Positions 21,394 to 29,296 of a DNA stretch of 29,911 nt are shown piece by piece (the stretch's first letter is position 1; each line of letters starts with the position of its first letter). The stretch is taken from NCBI GenBank assembly GCA_902478945.1, contig CABSMX010000014.1, positions 1 through 29,911 of the forward strand, in the 5' to 3' direction. Below the pieces are notes generated by a model. The model worked only from the letters and a program-made list of their open reading frames with translations, did not search any database and was not told the origin of the DNA. A program made the translations under genes and the position numbers. Origin of the DNA: an uncultured Collinsella sp. GTDB lineage: Bacteria > Actinomycetota > Coriobacteriia > Coriobacteriales > Coriobacteriaceae.

Positions 21394-23975
21394 CGACAAG
21401 AACGCTTGCGCAAGACGAGGGCAATGCCAAGCACCGCGGCAGCTGCAACCAGCAATCCCAAGACCAGCGTGAGGGTCGAGTCGCCAGCGTGAGGCAGCGA
21501 GCCGTCCTTCGGAGTCTTCTTAGTGGCCGTCGTGACGGTGGTCGTGGTGCTGCTCGACTGGTCGTTGCCGCCCGTCTGGCTGCCACCAGGCTGATCGCCG
21601 CCACCCGGCTGCGAAGGATTGGTGGGTTTCGTCGGATCCGGAGTACCGGGATCAATCGGATTCTCCGAATTCTCCTTGCGCTGGATCCAAACCTGGCAGC
21701 CATAGAACGGGTTGGCGGTACCAAGGCACAGACCCTGGTTGGTCACCGCAAAGGTGCGCAGACCATGGTTATACGGATCGTTAAAGCCATTGGTCGTCAG
21801 CGTCGTAAAGTTCACGCCGTCCTCGGTCACATACATATCAAAGCCGCGCTCGGCATCGCGCAGGTAGTACATGCACGTAAGCACGCTCTGCAGCTTCTTG
21901 AGGTTCTCCTCGCTCAGCAGCTTATCGAGCGCATCCTGAATATCGCCCGGCAGCTCGGTGCCATAGGCATCCTCGTACTGCTGCTTCAGGCTCTCATAGC
22001 TATCGAGCATGTCCTGATACTGGTCGGCAAAGGACTTGAAGTACGCGATCTCGCCATCGATCTTCTGGACGTAAGCGGCGTCGTCCTCAACGTCCTGGGA
22101 CATCGTCGCGGCCTGATCGCAAAGATCGCCCGCGGCATCCTCCAGCGCATCGCTCAGGTCGCCAAAGCCCTTAGCGACCTCGGTCTTCTCGTCATCGGCC
22201 TCGACGGCCTCAGCCTTCTCGTCATCGACCTCGACGGCCTCGTTTGAATCATCGTCCGCAGGCGTGTTCACGGGAACGATGGGGTCGTCAGGCGATTTCT
22301 TGTCGAGCAGGTGATCGAGCAGGTCCCTAAGGCGCTGAACCTGAGAGTTCCACTCCTCGGGCGTCATATCGATAATGTCGCCATTGGAGAACTGGCCGAT
22401 CGGCTCAAGCAGGCTCGCGGTATCAAAGGTGCCGATATACAGCTTGCCGTCGAACTTCTGCATGCGCCAAATGTACTGGTTCTCGTTTCGGCCAAAGCCC
22501 GAAGCCAGGCCGGAAATACCGCCCTCGGGGAACATGACGGTGGGATCGCCAACGACGAGCTCCATGTTCTCGTTCTTGTCCATGCGATAGATGTTAACCG
22601 ACTGCTCAAGATTGGCATTCACAAACGAGCAGTCAACGCCGCCCATGCCGCTCTTGCCGCCCTCTTCGGTGTTGGATTTGTTGAACAGGATGCGCTCGAG
22701 AGCAATCTCCTCGTCGTTGTATTCACCGATATAGAGGTAGTCGTTGTAGACGATGAGGTTGGCAGCGCCAGAACGGGTGCGGGCAGGATCGATGCCAAAG
22801 CAGTACTTTGCACGGCACTTTGGATCGGTCGCATCCTTATCGCCAACAATGGAAGTCCACTCATAGCTGCCGTCGGCGTTCTTGTCGCCACGAACCATGG
22901 CAAACGACCGCATGGAATTATCATCGGGAGCGTTCTCGGGCGTACCGGTGCAGATGGTGGCATAGAGATGGCCATTGTACGAGACCATATCCCAAATGGC
23001 GCCGCCGTAGATGCTGTCCTGATAGTGAATCGCCGGATAGCCAAACAGCGTCTTCGAGTTAGCAATCTCGGTGAAGCTAGCCTGGCCCTTCGAGGGGTCA
23101 GATGACGTCAGGATTGTCGCCACAAACTCATTGCCCGCTTTACCCACATTGCTGATGACGAGCTGTCCATCATGGACGCACATGCCGCGGATACCGGTAG
23201 AAATGCCCTGCTTGTAGGCATCGCGGTAATCGTCCGCGCTCGAAAGGCCCTGATAGACAACTTTCCAATCATCCGTCTTAGGATCGATCTCATATACAGC
23301 AGGCAGGCCGCTTTTGCCGCCATTGGTCCTGACGCTGCCGCAGAAATAAAGCTTACCCTTATAGCTCACGGCATTGCGGAACAAAGGACCGACGCCGTTG
23401 AGCGATTCAGAGAGCAGCAACTTGGTCTCACCGGTCTTGGTATTGATCTTGACCAAGATGCCGCCGCTGTCCTTGTCGGCCGTGCCGTCCTCCTTCTGCT
23501 GTCCATAGAAGAAGGTGCCGTTAAACATGGCCTCCAGCGTCAGGCGCATGGTCTCGGCATCAAAGGAATCGCCCAGCGTACCGTTCATGAGCGTCAGCGT
23601 GTTGCCCATCGCCGCATAGCAGGTGCCCACATAAAGCCAATCACCATAGCTCGCAGCCGCCCAAGTGTAGCTCTGGCCGCGATCGCCTTCGTTGTTGGCT
23701 GTGTTACCGTCGGCGCCCGGAACGGCAACGGCACCGTTACCCTGGTAGTCGACGATACCATCCGGCTGCGACGTTACTACCGTAGGATGCGAGAGCTTCT
23801 CAAAGGAATACCCATTTCCCGCATTGTAGGTAACGGCACCCGAAGCATCTTCGGCATGCGCCGGCAGCGGCGATACCAAGATAGCGGCAAGCGCTGCCAC
23901 CAAGCCAAGTGTTCCCACTCGTCTCATAAGGCTATAGCCTCCCCTGTCCTTAAGCCCAGTTTTAGCATTCTTCAT
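21390..23975 (-). CDS. Sortase-anchored surface protein with propeller-like ectodomain
   Basis: This 861-residue exported protein has a signal peptide ending near PLPAHA-ED (about 41). The C-terminus has LPHAG (827-831, an LPxTG variant), a membrane span at about 836-856 and the basic tail RKRSCR, so it is probably wall-anchored. The ectodomain has repeated blades of the type WLYVGT, KLYFCGS, HLYATICTG, YLYIGEYND, KLYIGTFDT, suggesting a beta-propeller-like fold. Before the last blade there is an acidic repeat (EAVEVDDEK, EAVEADDEK) and a long helical, coiled-coil-like insertion (about 580-690). A Pro/Gly/Ser/Thr-rich stalk precedes the anchor. The start is uncertain: the ATG at 23927 has GGGGAGG 10 bases upstream and gives a compact signal peptide. 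The ligand is unknown; adhesion or glycan binding is possible. Confidence 0.85.
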   Translation of the reverse strand: MKNAKTGLKDRGGYSLMRRVGTLGLVAALAAILVSPLPAHAEDASGAVTYNAGNGYSFEKLSHPTVVTSQPDGIVDYQGNGAVAVPGADGNTANNEGDRGQSYTWAAASYGDWLYVGTCYAAMGNTLTLMNGTLGDSFDAETMRLTLEAMFNGTFFYGQQKEDGTADKDSGGILVKINTKTGETKLLLSESLNGVGPLFRNAVSYKGKLYFCGSVRTNGGKSGLPAVYEIDPKTDDWKVVYQGLSSADDYRDAYKQGISTGIRGMCVHDGQLVISNVGKAGNEFVATILTSSDPSKGQASFTEIANSKTLFGYPAIHYQDSIYGGAIWDMVSYNGHLYATICTGTPENAPDDNSMRSFAMVRGDKNADGSYEWTSIVGDKDATDPKCRAKYCFGIDPARTRSGAANLIVYNDYLYIGEYNDEEIALERILFNKSNTEEGGKSGMGGVDCSFVNANLEQSVNIYRMDKNENMELVVGDPTVMFPEGGISGLASGFGRNENQYIWRMQKFDGKLYIGTFDTASLLEPIGQFSNGDIIDMTPEEWNSQVQRLRDLLDHLLDKKSPDDPIVPVNTPADDDSNEAVEVDDEKAEAVEADDEKTEVAKGFGDLSDALEDAAGDLCDQAATMSQDVEDDAAYVQKIDGEIAYFKSFADQYQDMLDSYESLKQQYEDAYGTELPGDIQDALDKLLSEENLKKLQSVLTCMYYLRDAERGFDMYVTEDGVNFTTLTTNGFNDPYNHGLRTFAVTNQGLCLGTANPFYGCQVWIQRKENSENPIDPGTPDPTKPTNPSQPGGGDQPGGSQTGGNDQSSSTTTTVTTATKKTPKDGSLPHAGDSTLTLVLGLLVAAAAVLGIALVLRKRSCR
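22185..22241 (-). repeat. Two 27-bp tandem copies (30-bp period) within the surface protein
   Basis: Copies at 22185-22211 and 22215-22241 differ at one base. They encode the acidic EAVEVDDEK/EAVEADDEK repeat, so copy number could vary by slippage without breaking the frame. Confidence 0.7.
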
Positions 23976-24200
23976 TTCTGTCCACGGCTAATTGCAATCT
24001 GAGCACAGCAATAATCATCGTATAAATATACACCTGTAATTTTTTGGACGGGTTAATAGATGCTCGATTGGTAGCGAATTCCGCGCGAACCGTCACCAAA
24101 CTCCACTTTTGCCGCATCTAAAGGTTATTTTTTGCGCAAATTTTTGGATGCCGATAGTCACAATGGGCAGGAGGCCGGTATCCACCGGAGAGGGCAACGC

Positions 24201-24584
24201 CTACATTTTCATAACGTAATAGCCCGCGCCCCTCACCGCCGACTCGAGTGTGTCGCGATCAACCGGGCGCTTCGAGCGTACGCGTGCTGTGTGGTCCGCG
24301 TACGTTACCGTTGCCCACACGCCGTCCAGCGCATTGAGGGCATTGGCTACGTTCTGAGCGCAGCCGTCACAGCTCATGCCGCCGATGAGCAGCTCATCGC
24401 TATAGGGATAGTGCGACGCATCGGTATCCACCACAACAACCTTTTTGGCCTTCTTGCCGCTCGTACCATCGCTGCAACAACTCTTCCCGTGTGTCGATGC
24501 GGCAATGCGACGCAGCCCAAAAAACATGCCGACGGCAATGACGGCCAGCACGATGAGACTCGCAGGGTTGAGCAAGTCACTCAT
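24201..24584 (-). CDS. Membrane-anchored heavy-metal-associated (HMA) protein
   Basis: This 127-residue protein has a single N-terminal membrane helix (about 7-24), a short CC-containing cytoplasmic segment (THGKSCCSDG, 31-40), a Lys-rich linker, and a C-terminal HMA domain with GMSCDGC (69-75) and a CopZ/Atx1-like ending (ESAVRGAGYYV). HMA domains bind Cu(I) or similar ions through the CxxC motif. The membrane anchor is unlike soluble CopZ; the N-terminal part resembles small Cys-containing membrane proteins. I chose the ATG at 24584 (GGGGAG close upstream, AAGGAAGG further) and not the in-frame ATG at 24608. A CsoR-like palindrome lies just upstream. No copper ATPase gene is in the window, so it may hand metal to one elsewhere. 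Confidence 0.85.
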   Translation of the reverse strand: MSDLLNPASLIVLAVIAVGMFFGLRRIAASTHGKSCCSDGTSGKKAKKVVVVDTDASHYPYSDELLIGGMSCDGCAQNVANALNALDGVWATVTYADHTARVRSKRPVDRDTLESAVRGAGYYVMKM

Positions 24585-24615
24585 ACGCTCCCCTTCCTTA
24601 CGGTCCATTTCAGAG

Positions 24616-24630
24616 ATACCCCGTGGGGTG
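24616..24630 (-). promoter_or_regulatory. CsoR-like operator upstream of the HMA gene
   Basis: TACCCC-GT-GGGGTG (24617-24630) is a G/C-tract palindrome of the kind bound by CsoR copper-sensing repressors. It lies 32 bases upstream of the HMA start codon. The match is to the general ACCCC-N-GGGGT form; no csoR gene is in the window. Confidence 0.5.
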
Positions 24631-24692
24631 CCCCATCTTACTCCAAACTCATGTCAGTTCAGTCAATTAGTTTCCCTCTTCAAACTTTTTAG

Positions 24693-24720
24693 TTGACCAA
24701 GGCTTACTTTCGTGTATAAG
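24693..24720 (+). promoter_or_regulatory. Promoter of the DUF3793-flavodoxin operon
   Basis: TTGACC (24693-24698) and TATAAG (24715-24720) are 16 bases apart; both are good matches. A symmetric TTTCCT-N8-AGGAAA (24722-24741), whose centre reads TAGGCTAAC, lies at the predicted transcription start. Confidence 0.75.
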
Positions 24721-24757
24721 TTTTCCTAGGCTAACAGGAAAGGACAGCAGTGGCGTC

Positions 24758-25462
24758 ATGACTCGAACTATAGACATTCCAACGTTTCAGGCGGCGGTTG
24801 TTCGCAACTGCTCTCCCATGCTTGCGGGCATCAAGCCGGCATCGCTCTTTACCTATCCAGGAGTCTATGCCGATCAAAACGGCTCGAGTGCAACTGCGGC
24901 GATCGAGGATCGCCGAGCACATCTGCTCAACGTTATCGCTCAGTGCAATCACGAGCTTAATCCGTTCGGCATCCATCTGAGCGTTTTGGTCTGGCGCCCC
25001 TGCGGGGCGCTCGTATACGCATGTCGGCCCAATAGCCTCGCCACTTATCTTGCTGACCCGCGCGCCAAAACGGCACTCACCAAGGAGGGCTACGACACCG
25101 GCAACCTCTCGGCATGTCTTGTGCATCTGGCATCGCGCATCACGCTCGCAAGCAATAACGCCGCGGAATGCGCATGCGGCCAAACCCGATGCGCATTGGA
25201 CCATCAAGCACACTGCGACAACGGCTGCACCTGCGAGTTCCCCCACGAAATTGGCTACTTTTTGGGCTATCCCTACGAAGACGTGCATCAGTTTATCGTC
25301 CAGCATGGCGAAAACTACAAGGTCTTTGGCGCCTGGAAGGTCTACACGAATGTCGAGCAGGCGCTCACGACCTTCGACTCCTATCGCGCCTGCACGCAAT
25401 ACCTCACGTATATCTATCAGCAGGGCTGCAGCTTGGCGCAACTTGCCCAGGCGACCCGATAG
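24758..25462 (+). CDS. DUF3793 family protein with Cys-rich insertion
   Basis: This 234-residue cytoplasmic protein belongs to the uncharacterised DUF3793 family. Family stretches are HLSVLVWRPCGALVYACRP (73-91), FPHEIGYFLGYPYEDVHQFI (161-180) and GENYKVFGAWKVYTNVEQA (184-202). Between residues 138 and 159 there is a run with six Cys (138, 140, 145, 153, 157, 159) and two His (149, 152), suggesting a metal or Fe-S site. The family often neighbours flavodoxin or iron-transport genes; here flavodoxin follows after 46 bases. The ribosome site (GGAAAGGA) is 13 bases before the ATG, unusually far, but no better in-frame start exists. Function is unknown; the partner and Cys cluster hint at redox or iron/haem handling. 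Confidence 0.82.
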   Translation: MTRTIDIPTFQAAVVRNCSPMLAGIKPASLFTYPGVYADQNGSSATAAIEDRRAHLLNVIAQCNHELNPFGIHLSVLVWRPCGALVYACRPNSLATYLADPRAKTALTKEGYDTGNLSACLVHLASRITLASNNAAECACGQTRCALDHQAHCDNGCTCEFPHEIGYFLGYPYEDVHQFIVQHGENYKVFGAWKVYTNVEQALTTFDSYRACTQYLTYIYQQGCSLAQLAQATR

Positions 25463-25508
25463 AACGTACAAACCGCGGCCGCACGCCGCACAACCGAAAG
25501 GACTCAAC

Positions 25509-25928
25509 ATGAGCAAGATCGCCGTCGTCTATTGGAGCGGCACGGGCAACACCGAGGCCATGGCAAACTTTGTCGCCGAAGGCACCACGTCCGCGGGCGC
25601 CGAGGCCGAAGTCATCCCCTGCGCCGACTTCTCTGCCGGCAAGGCCACAAACTATGATGCCTTCGCCTTCGGCTGCCCCGCCATGGGCTCCGAGGAGCTT
25701 GAATACGATGAGTTCCAGCCCATGTGGGATGAGGTCAAGGAAGCCCTCGGCGACAAGAAGGTCGTCCTTTTTGGCTCCTACTCGTGGGCCGAGGGCGAAT
25801 GGATGGACAACTGGAAGGCGGATGCCGACGAGGCAGGTGTCAACGTCGTCGATTCCGTCATTTGCTACGACGCCCCCGACGATGAGGGCGAGGCGGCTTG
25901 TCGCGCACTTGGAGCCGAGCTCGCCTAG
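25509..25928 (+). CDS. Flavodoxin (short-chain, FMN-binding)
   Basis: This 139-residue flavodoxin is an FMN-binding one-electron carrier of the cytosol. The phosphate loop YWSGTGNTEAMA (8-19) is canonical. PAMGSEELEYDEFQPMW (about 57-73) and FGSYSWAEGEWMDNW (about 91-105) form the loops that flank the isoalloxazine ring, with Tyr/Trp residues as in clostridial flavodoxin. GAAAGGA lies 6 bases before the ATG. It follows DUF3793 by 46 bases in the same operon and is closed by a strong terminator. Flavodoxin often substitutes for ferredoxin under iron limitation, consistent with the possible iron-box-like sequence in the promoter, but that is inference. Confidence 0.93.
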   Translation: MSKIAVVYWSGTGNTEAMANFVAEGTTSAGAEAEVIPCADFSAGKATNYDAFAFGCPAMGSEELEYDEFQPMWDEVKEALGDKKVVLFGSYSWAEGEWMDNWKADADEAGVNVVDSVICYDAPDDEGEAACRALGAELA

Positions 25929-25985
25929 CGGCAATGAGCTCCGCCCGTAACGCGCTCTGCGCCAAAACACATTCGCGTCCCAACA

Positions 25986-26020
25986 AAAACGGGAGCCGGA
26001 TCACATCCGGCTCCCGTTTT
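25986..26020. terminator. Bidirectional terminator between flavodoxin and the ABC transporter
   Basis: A perfect 16-bp inverted repeat (AAAACGGGAGCCGGAT, 25986-26001, against 26005-26020) with a 3-base loop has A-runs and T-runs at both ends. It can stop the plus-strand flavodoxin and the minus-strand ABC operon. Confidence 0.92.
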
Positions 26021-26045
26021 CTGCTATGTCAGTCATATAAAGCGG

Positions 26046-26798
<753 letters not shown>

Positions 26799-26810
26799 GA
26801 TAGAACCTCC

Positions 26811-28172
26811 TTACAGACCAGCGATATGGTCGGCGGGCGTCGCGACAACCTGTCCGGCGCTCTTGGTGGGACGCTTCTTTTTGGTTTCGGCCGTACCCAG
26901 CAGCCTCGCCTCGAGACCGCTCACCAAGCGCGCAAGCGGCAGGGTAATGACCAGATAGAACAGGGCGGCAACCACATACGGCGTAATGGAGCCCGTCGTT
27001 GCCACGATGGTGCGGGCGTTCATGACGATCTCGACCACGCCCACGGCGGCGAGCAGCGACGTATCCTTGTAGAGCAGGATAAACTCGCTGGTCAGCGTAG
27101 GCAGGACATTGCGGAACGTCTGCGGAATCATAACGTAGAGCAGCGTCTGGAAGGCATTCATGCCCAGCGAGCGAGCAGCCTCGTTTTGACCCTTGGGGAT
27201 CGACTGAATACCGGCGCGGAAGATCTCGCACAGGTACGCAGACGAGTTCATGGCCATGACGATAACGCCCAAGACGTAGTCGTCAACCTTGACACCGGCA
27301 AGCGGCAGGCCAAAGAACGCGATATAGATCTGCAGGAATGCCGGCGTGCCGCGGATGATATTCACGTAGATGCCGGCAAGGCAGCGCAAGATGCGCGATT
27401 TGGAGATGCGCATGAGCGACAGGGCAAAGCCAAAGGGGATCGCCAGCGGAAACGCCACAAGCACGATCGAGAGCGACATAAGGAAGCCCTTAAAGACGAT
27501 CGGCAGACTCTGGACCAAAATGACCGGGTTCAAGAACAGGCGCAGGAACATATTGGAGTTCCATGCCTCGACCCACGGCTGTTCCTTAAGATCGGCCAGG
27601 AAGTTGTCAAAGGCCGTCACGCCTTTGATCTCGACGGAAGGAATCTTGGAAATCTTCTTGGTCGAACCGTCGGCAAGCGTATAGGTTCCGCTAAAGGCCT
27701 CATCGCCGCCCTCGACGGGAAACGTCACGCCGTAAACCTCGACACGGAAAAAGCCGCCGGCAGGCGCCGTCTCGCCAAAGTCGATCTTGAGCGTCTGGCC
27801 GTCAGCCTTGCACGTGGGCTTCATGGGCGTACGATCCATGAGGTCCTCGCCCGAGAGCATCGTCAATCGCGTGTCATCGGTACCAAACGTCGTGCCGTCG
27901 ACAAACGTCAGCGAAAGACCGCTCAGCTCCTCGTCGGCATCGGCCTGAACCTCCCAGGTAATGCGCGTCTCAGTGCCGCCGACCACAGCGCTGCCCGAAC
28001 CGGTATTGGGACGCGCGGTGATCTTTGCGGTCTCGAGCGCCTGGGCGGTCGAAGGCGCGGCTGTCCCCGCGCACAACAAAGCGAGCGCCACAGCTAGGGC
28101 GCAGGCTAGTTTTTGGAGCATCGAGGGCAGCGGAAAACGCCGACCCATGGCCTCTTCGTTCAATCGAGACAA
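26811..28172 (-). CDS. Amino acid ABC permease with N-terminal extracytoplasmic domain
   Basis: This 453-residue protein has two parts. The second (about 220-425) is a HisM/GlnP-type permease with about five membrane helices, NIIRGTPAFLQIYIAFFGLP and the ATPase-contact EAA motif (AGIQSIPKGQNEAARSLGM). The first has a signal-like hydrophobic segment (about 19-42, ending TAAPSTAQA) and roughly 150 residues of Gly/Thr-rich, beta-type sequence with no membrane span, presumably outside the cell. Typical permeases of this class have only 215-240 residues. The start is probably the TTG at 28172 because AGGAG lies 5 bases upstream; the ATG at 28148 is an alternative. The extra domain could contact the binding protein or the wall. 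The ATPase follows after 12 bases. Confidence 0.88.
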   Translation of the reverse strand: MSRLNEEAMGRRFPLPSMLQKLACALAVALALLCAGTAAPSTAQALETAKITARPNTGSGSAVVGGTETRITWEVQADADEELSGLSLTFVDGTTFGTDDTRLTMLSGEDLMDRTPMKPTCKADGQTLKIDFGETAPAGGFFRVEVYGVTFPVEGGDEAFSGTYTLADGSTKKISKIPSVEIKGVTAFDNFLADLKEQPWVEAWNSNMFLRLFLNPVILVQSLPIVFKGFLMSLSIVLVAFPLAIPFGFALSLMRISKSRILRCLAGIYVNIIRGTPAFLQIYIAFFGLPLAGVKVDDYVLGVIVMAMNSSAYLCEIFRAGIQSIPKGQNEAARSLGMNAFQTLLYVMIPQTFRNVLPTLTSEFILLYKDTSLLAAVGVVEIVMNARTIVATTGSITPYVVAALFYLVITLPLARLVSGLEARLLGTAETKKKRPTKSAGQVVATPADHIAGL

Positions 28173-28230
28173 GGTGGCTCCTATCGTAGAAGTTGCCGGC
28201 AAAACGAGACGGAAACGCTCTCCGTCGAGA

Positions 28231-28268
28231 GAAGCGCAAAGGCCCTCTCCGCAAAACGGAAAGGGCCT
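28231..28268 (-). terminator. Attenuator/terminator between binding protein and permease genes
   Basis: On the minus strand AGGCCCTTTCCG (28268-28257) pairs with CGGAGAGGGCCT (28251-28240) over 12 bp with one G-U, with a 5-base loop. TTTGCGCTTC follows. It sits inside the operon, so it probably lets the binding protein be made in excess over the membrane parts. Confidence 0.75.
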
Positions 28269-28288
28269 ACGCGCAATCAAGCATCTAT

Positions 28289-29149
28289 TTACTTGATGTT
28301 GTACTTAGCCATGAGGGCGTCAACGGTACCGTCGTCGGTCAGGTCCTTGATGGCCTGGTTGATGTCGTTCTTGAGCTTGGTGTTGCCCTGGTTGATGGCG
28401 ATGGCGTACTCCTCGCCGGTGCTAATCTGCTTGATGGTCTGGCAGGTGTTGAACTGCTCGGCGGTCAGCTGGCTGGCAACGGAGCGGTTGGTGACTACGG
28501 CGTCGCCCTTATCGGACTGCAGGGCGCTGAAGCACTCGGTAGCGTCCTTGTAGGGGACGATCTTGGCCTTGGGGAAGTTCTCCTGGGCAAAGGCCTCGGC
28601 GGTCGAACCAGACTGGACGATGATCGTGGCGTCAGCATTGTTGAGCTTCTCGCTGTAGTTGTCGGCCGTGATGTCGGTGTTATCGACCTTGGTCACGATA
28701 GCCTGATCGTCCATGTAGTAGGAATCGGAGAAAGTGACTTCCTTCTCACGCTCGGGCGTGTCGGTGATAGCCGCGATGGAGACGTCATATTTGGCGCCCG
28801 AAGCGACGCCCGGAACCAGCGTGTCAAAGTCATTGTTGACATACTCGACATCCAGGCCCAGCTTGTCGCCGATAGCCTTGATGAGCTCAAGGTCAAAGCC
28901 CTGATAATCGCCGTTGTCATCCTTGTACTCAAACGGAGCGTACTCGGCAGAGGTGCCGACGGTCAGCGTACCGTCCTTGACGAGCGCGTACTCCTTGGAA
29001 CCGTCGACCTTCTCGACCTTAGCGTCGTCAGAGCTGCTGGAACTGGCATCAGAACCAGAGGTGGCGTTGGACGAGCCGCAGCCCGTCAGAGCGAGGGCGA
29101 GCGCCATAGCACCCGTGGCGGCAAATGCGCCAAGCTTCTTCAGCTTCAT
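28289..29149 (-). CDS. Amino acid ABC transporter substrate-binding lipoprotein
   Basis: This 286-residue family 3 solute-binding protein has a lipoprotein signal peptide with lipobox LALTGC (Cys24), followed by a Ser/Asp-rich linker and two lobes. Characteristic stretches are LTVGTSAEYAPFEYKDDNGDYQGFDLEL and DVSIAAITDTPEREKEVTFSDSYY. The latter carries the conserved Arg for the alpha-carboxylate and the hinge of polar amino acid binding proteins. AAGGAG lies 7 bases before the ATG; upstream open frame to 29278 lacks a ribosome site. It is the first gene of the operon. The leader holds a 7-bp hairpin (AGACCCC/GGGGTCT, 29167-29190). The ligand is not certain; glutamine, cystine or a basic amino acid are all possible. 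Confidence 0.94.
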   Translation of the reverse strand: MKLKKLGAFAATGAMALALALTGCGSSNATSGSDASSSSSDDAKVEKVDGSKEYALVKDGTLTVGTSAEYAPFEYKDDNGDYQGFDLELIKAIGDKLGLDVEYVNNDFDTLVPGVASGAKYDVSIAAITDTPEREKEVTFSDSYYMDDQAIVTKVDNTDITADNYSEKLNNADATIIVQSGSTAEAFAQENFPKAKIVPYKDATECFSALQSDKGDAVVTNRSVASQLTAEQFNTCQTIKQISTGEEYAIAINQGNTKLKNDINQAIKDLTDDGTVDALMAKYNIK

Positions 29150-29206
29150 AATCAGTCTCCTTCCAAAGACCCCACGTGATTCAGGGGTCTGCAAAAACTG
29201 AGGGTT

Positions 29207-29235
29207 ATTATGCACCCGCTTGGAAGAATCCGCAA
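29207..29235 (-). promoter_or_regulatory. Promoter of the amino acid transporter operon
   Basis: On the minus strand TTGCGG (29235-29230) and CATAAT (29212-29207) are 17 bases apart. The -10 is good and the -35 weak. The predicted transcript starts about 50 bases before the binding-protein start and includes the hairpin at 29167-29190. Confidence 0.5.
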
Positions 29236-29296
29236 TTAGAAAACTGATTGAAACAAACCCATAACGTGAATGGAGCACTCCACTTTATGACAGTCA

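Noticed and set aside
25050..25508. Upstream extension of the flavodoxin frame through the DUF3793 gene
   Set aside because: It overlaps DUF3793 in another frame and reads as low-complexity Arg/Ser/Thr/Pro. The flavodoxin start at 25509 has its own ribosome site and the canonical N-terminus.
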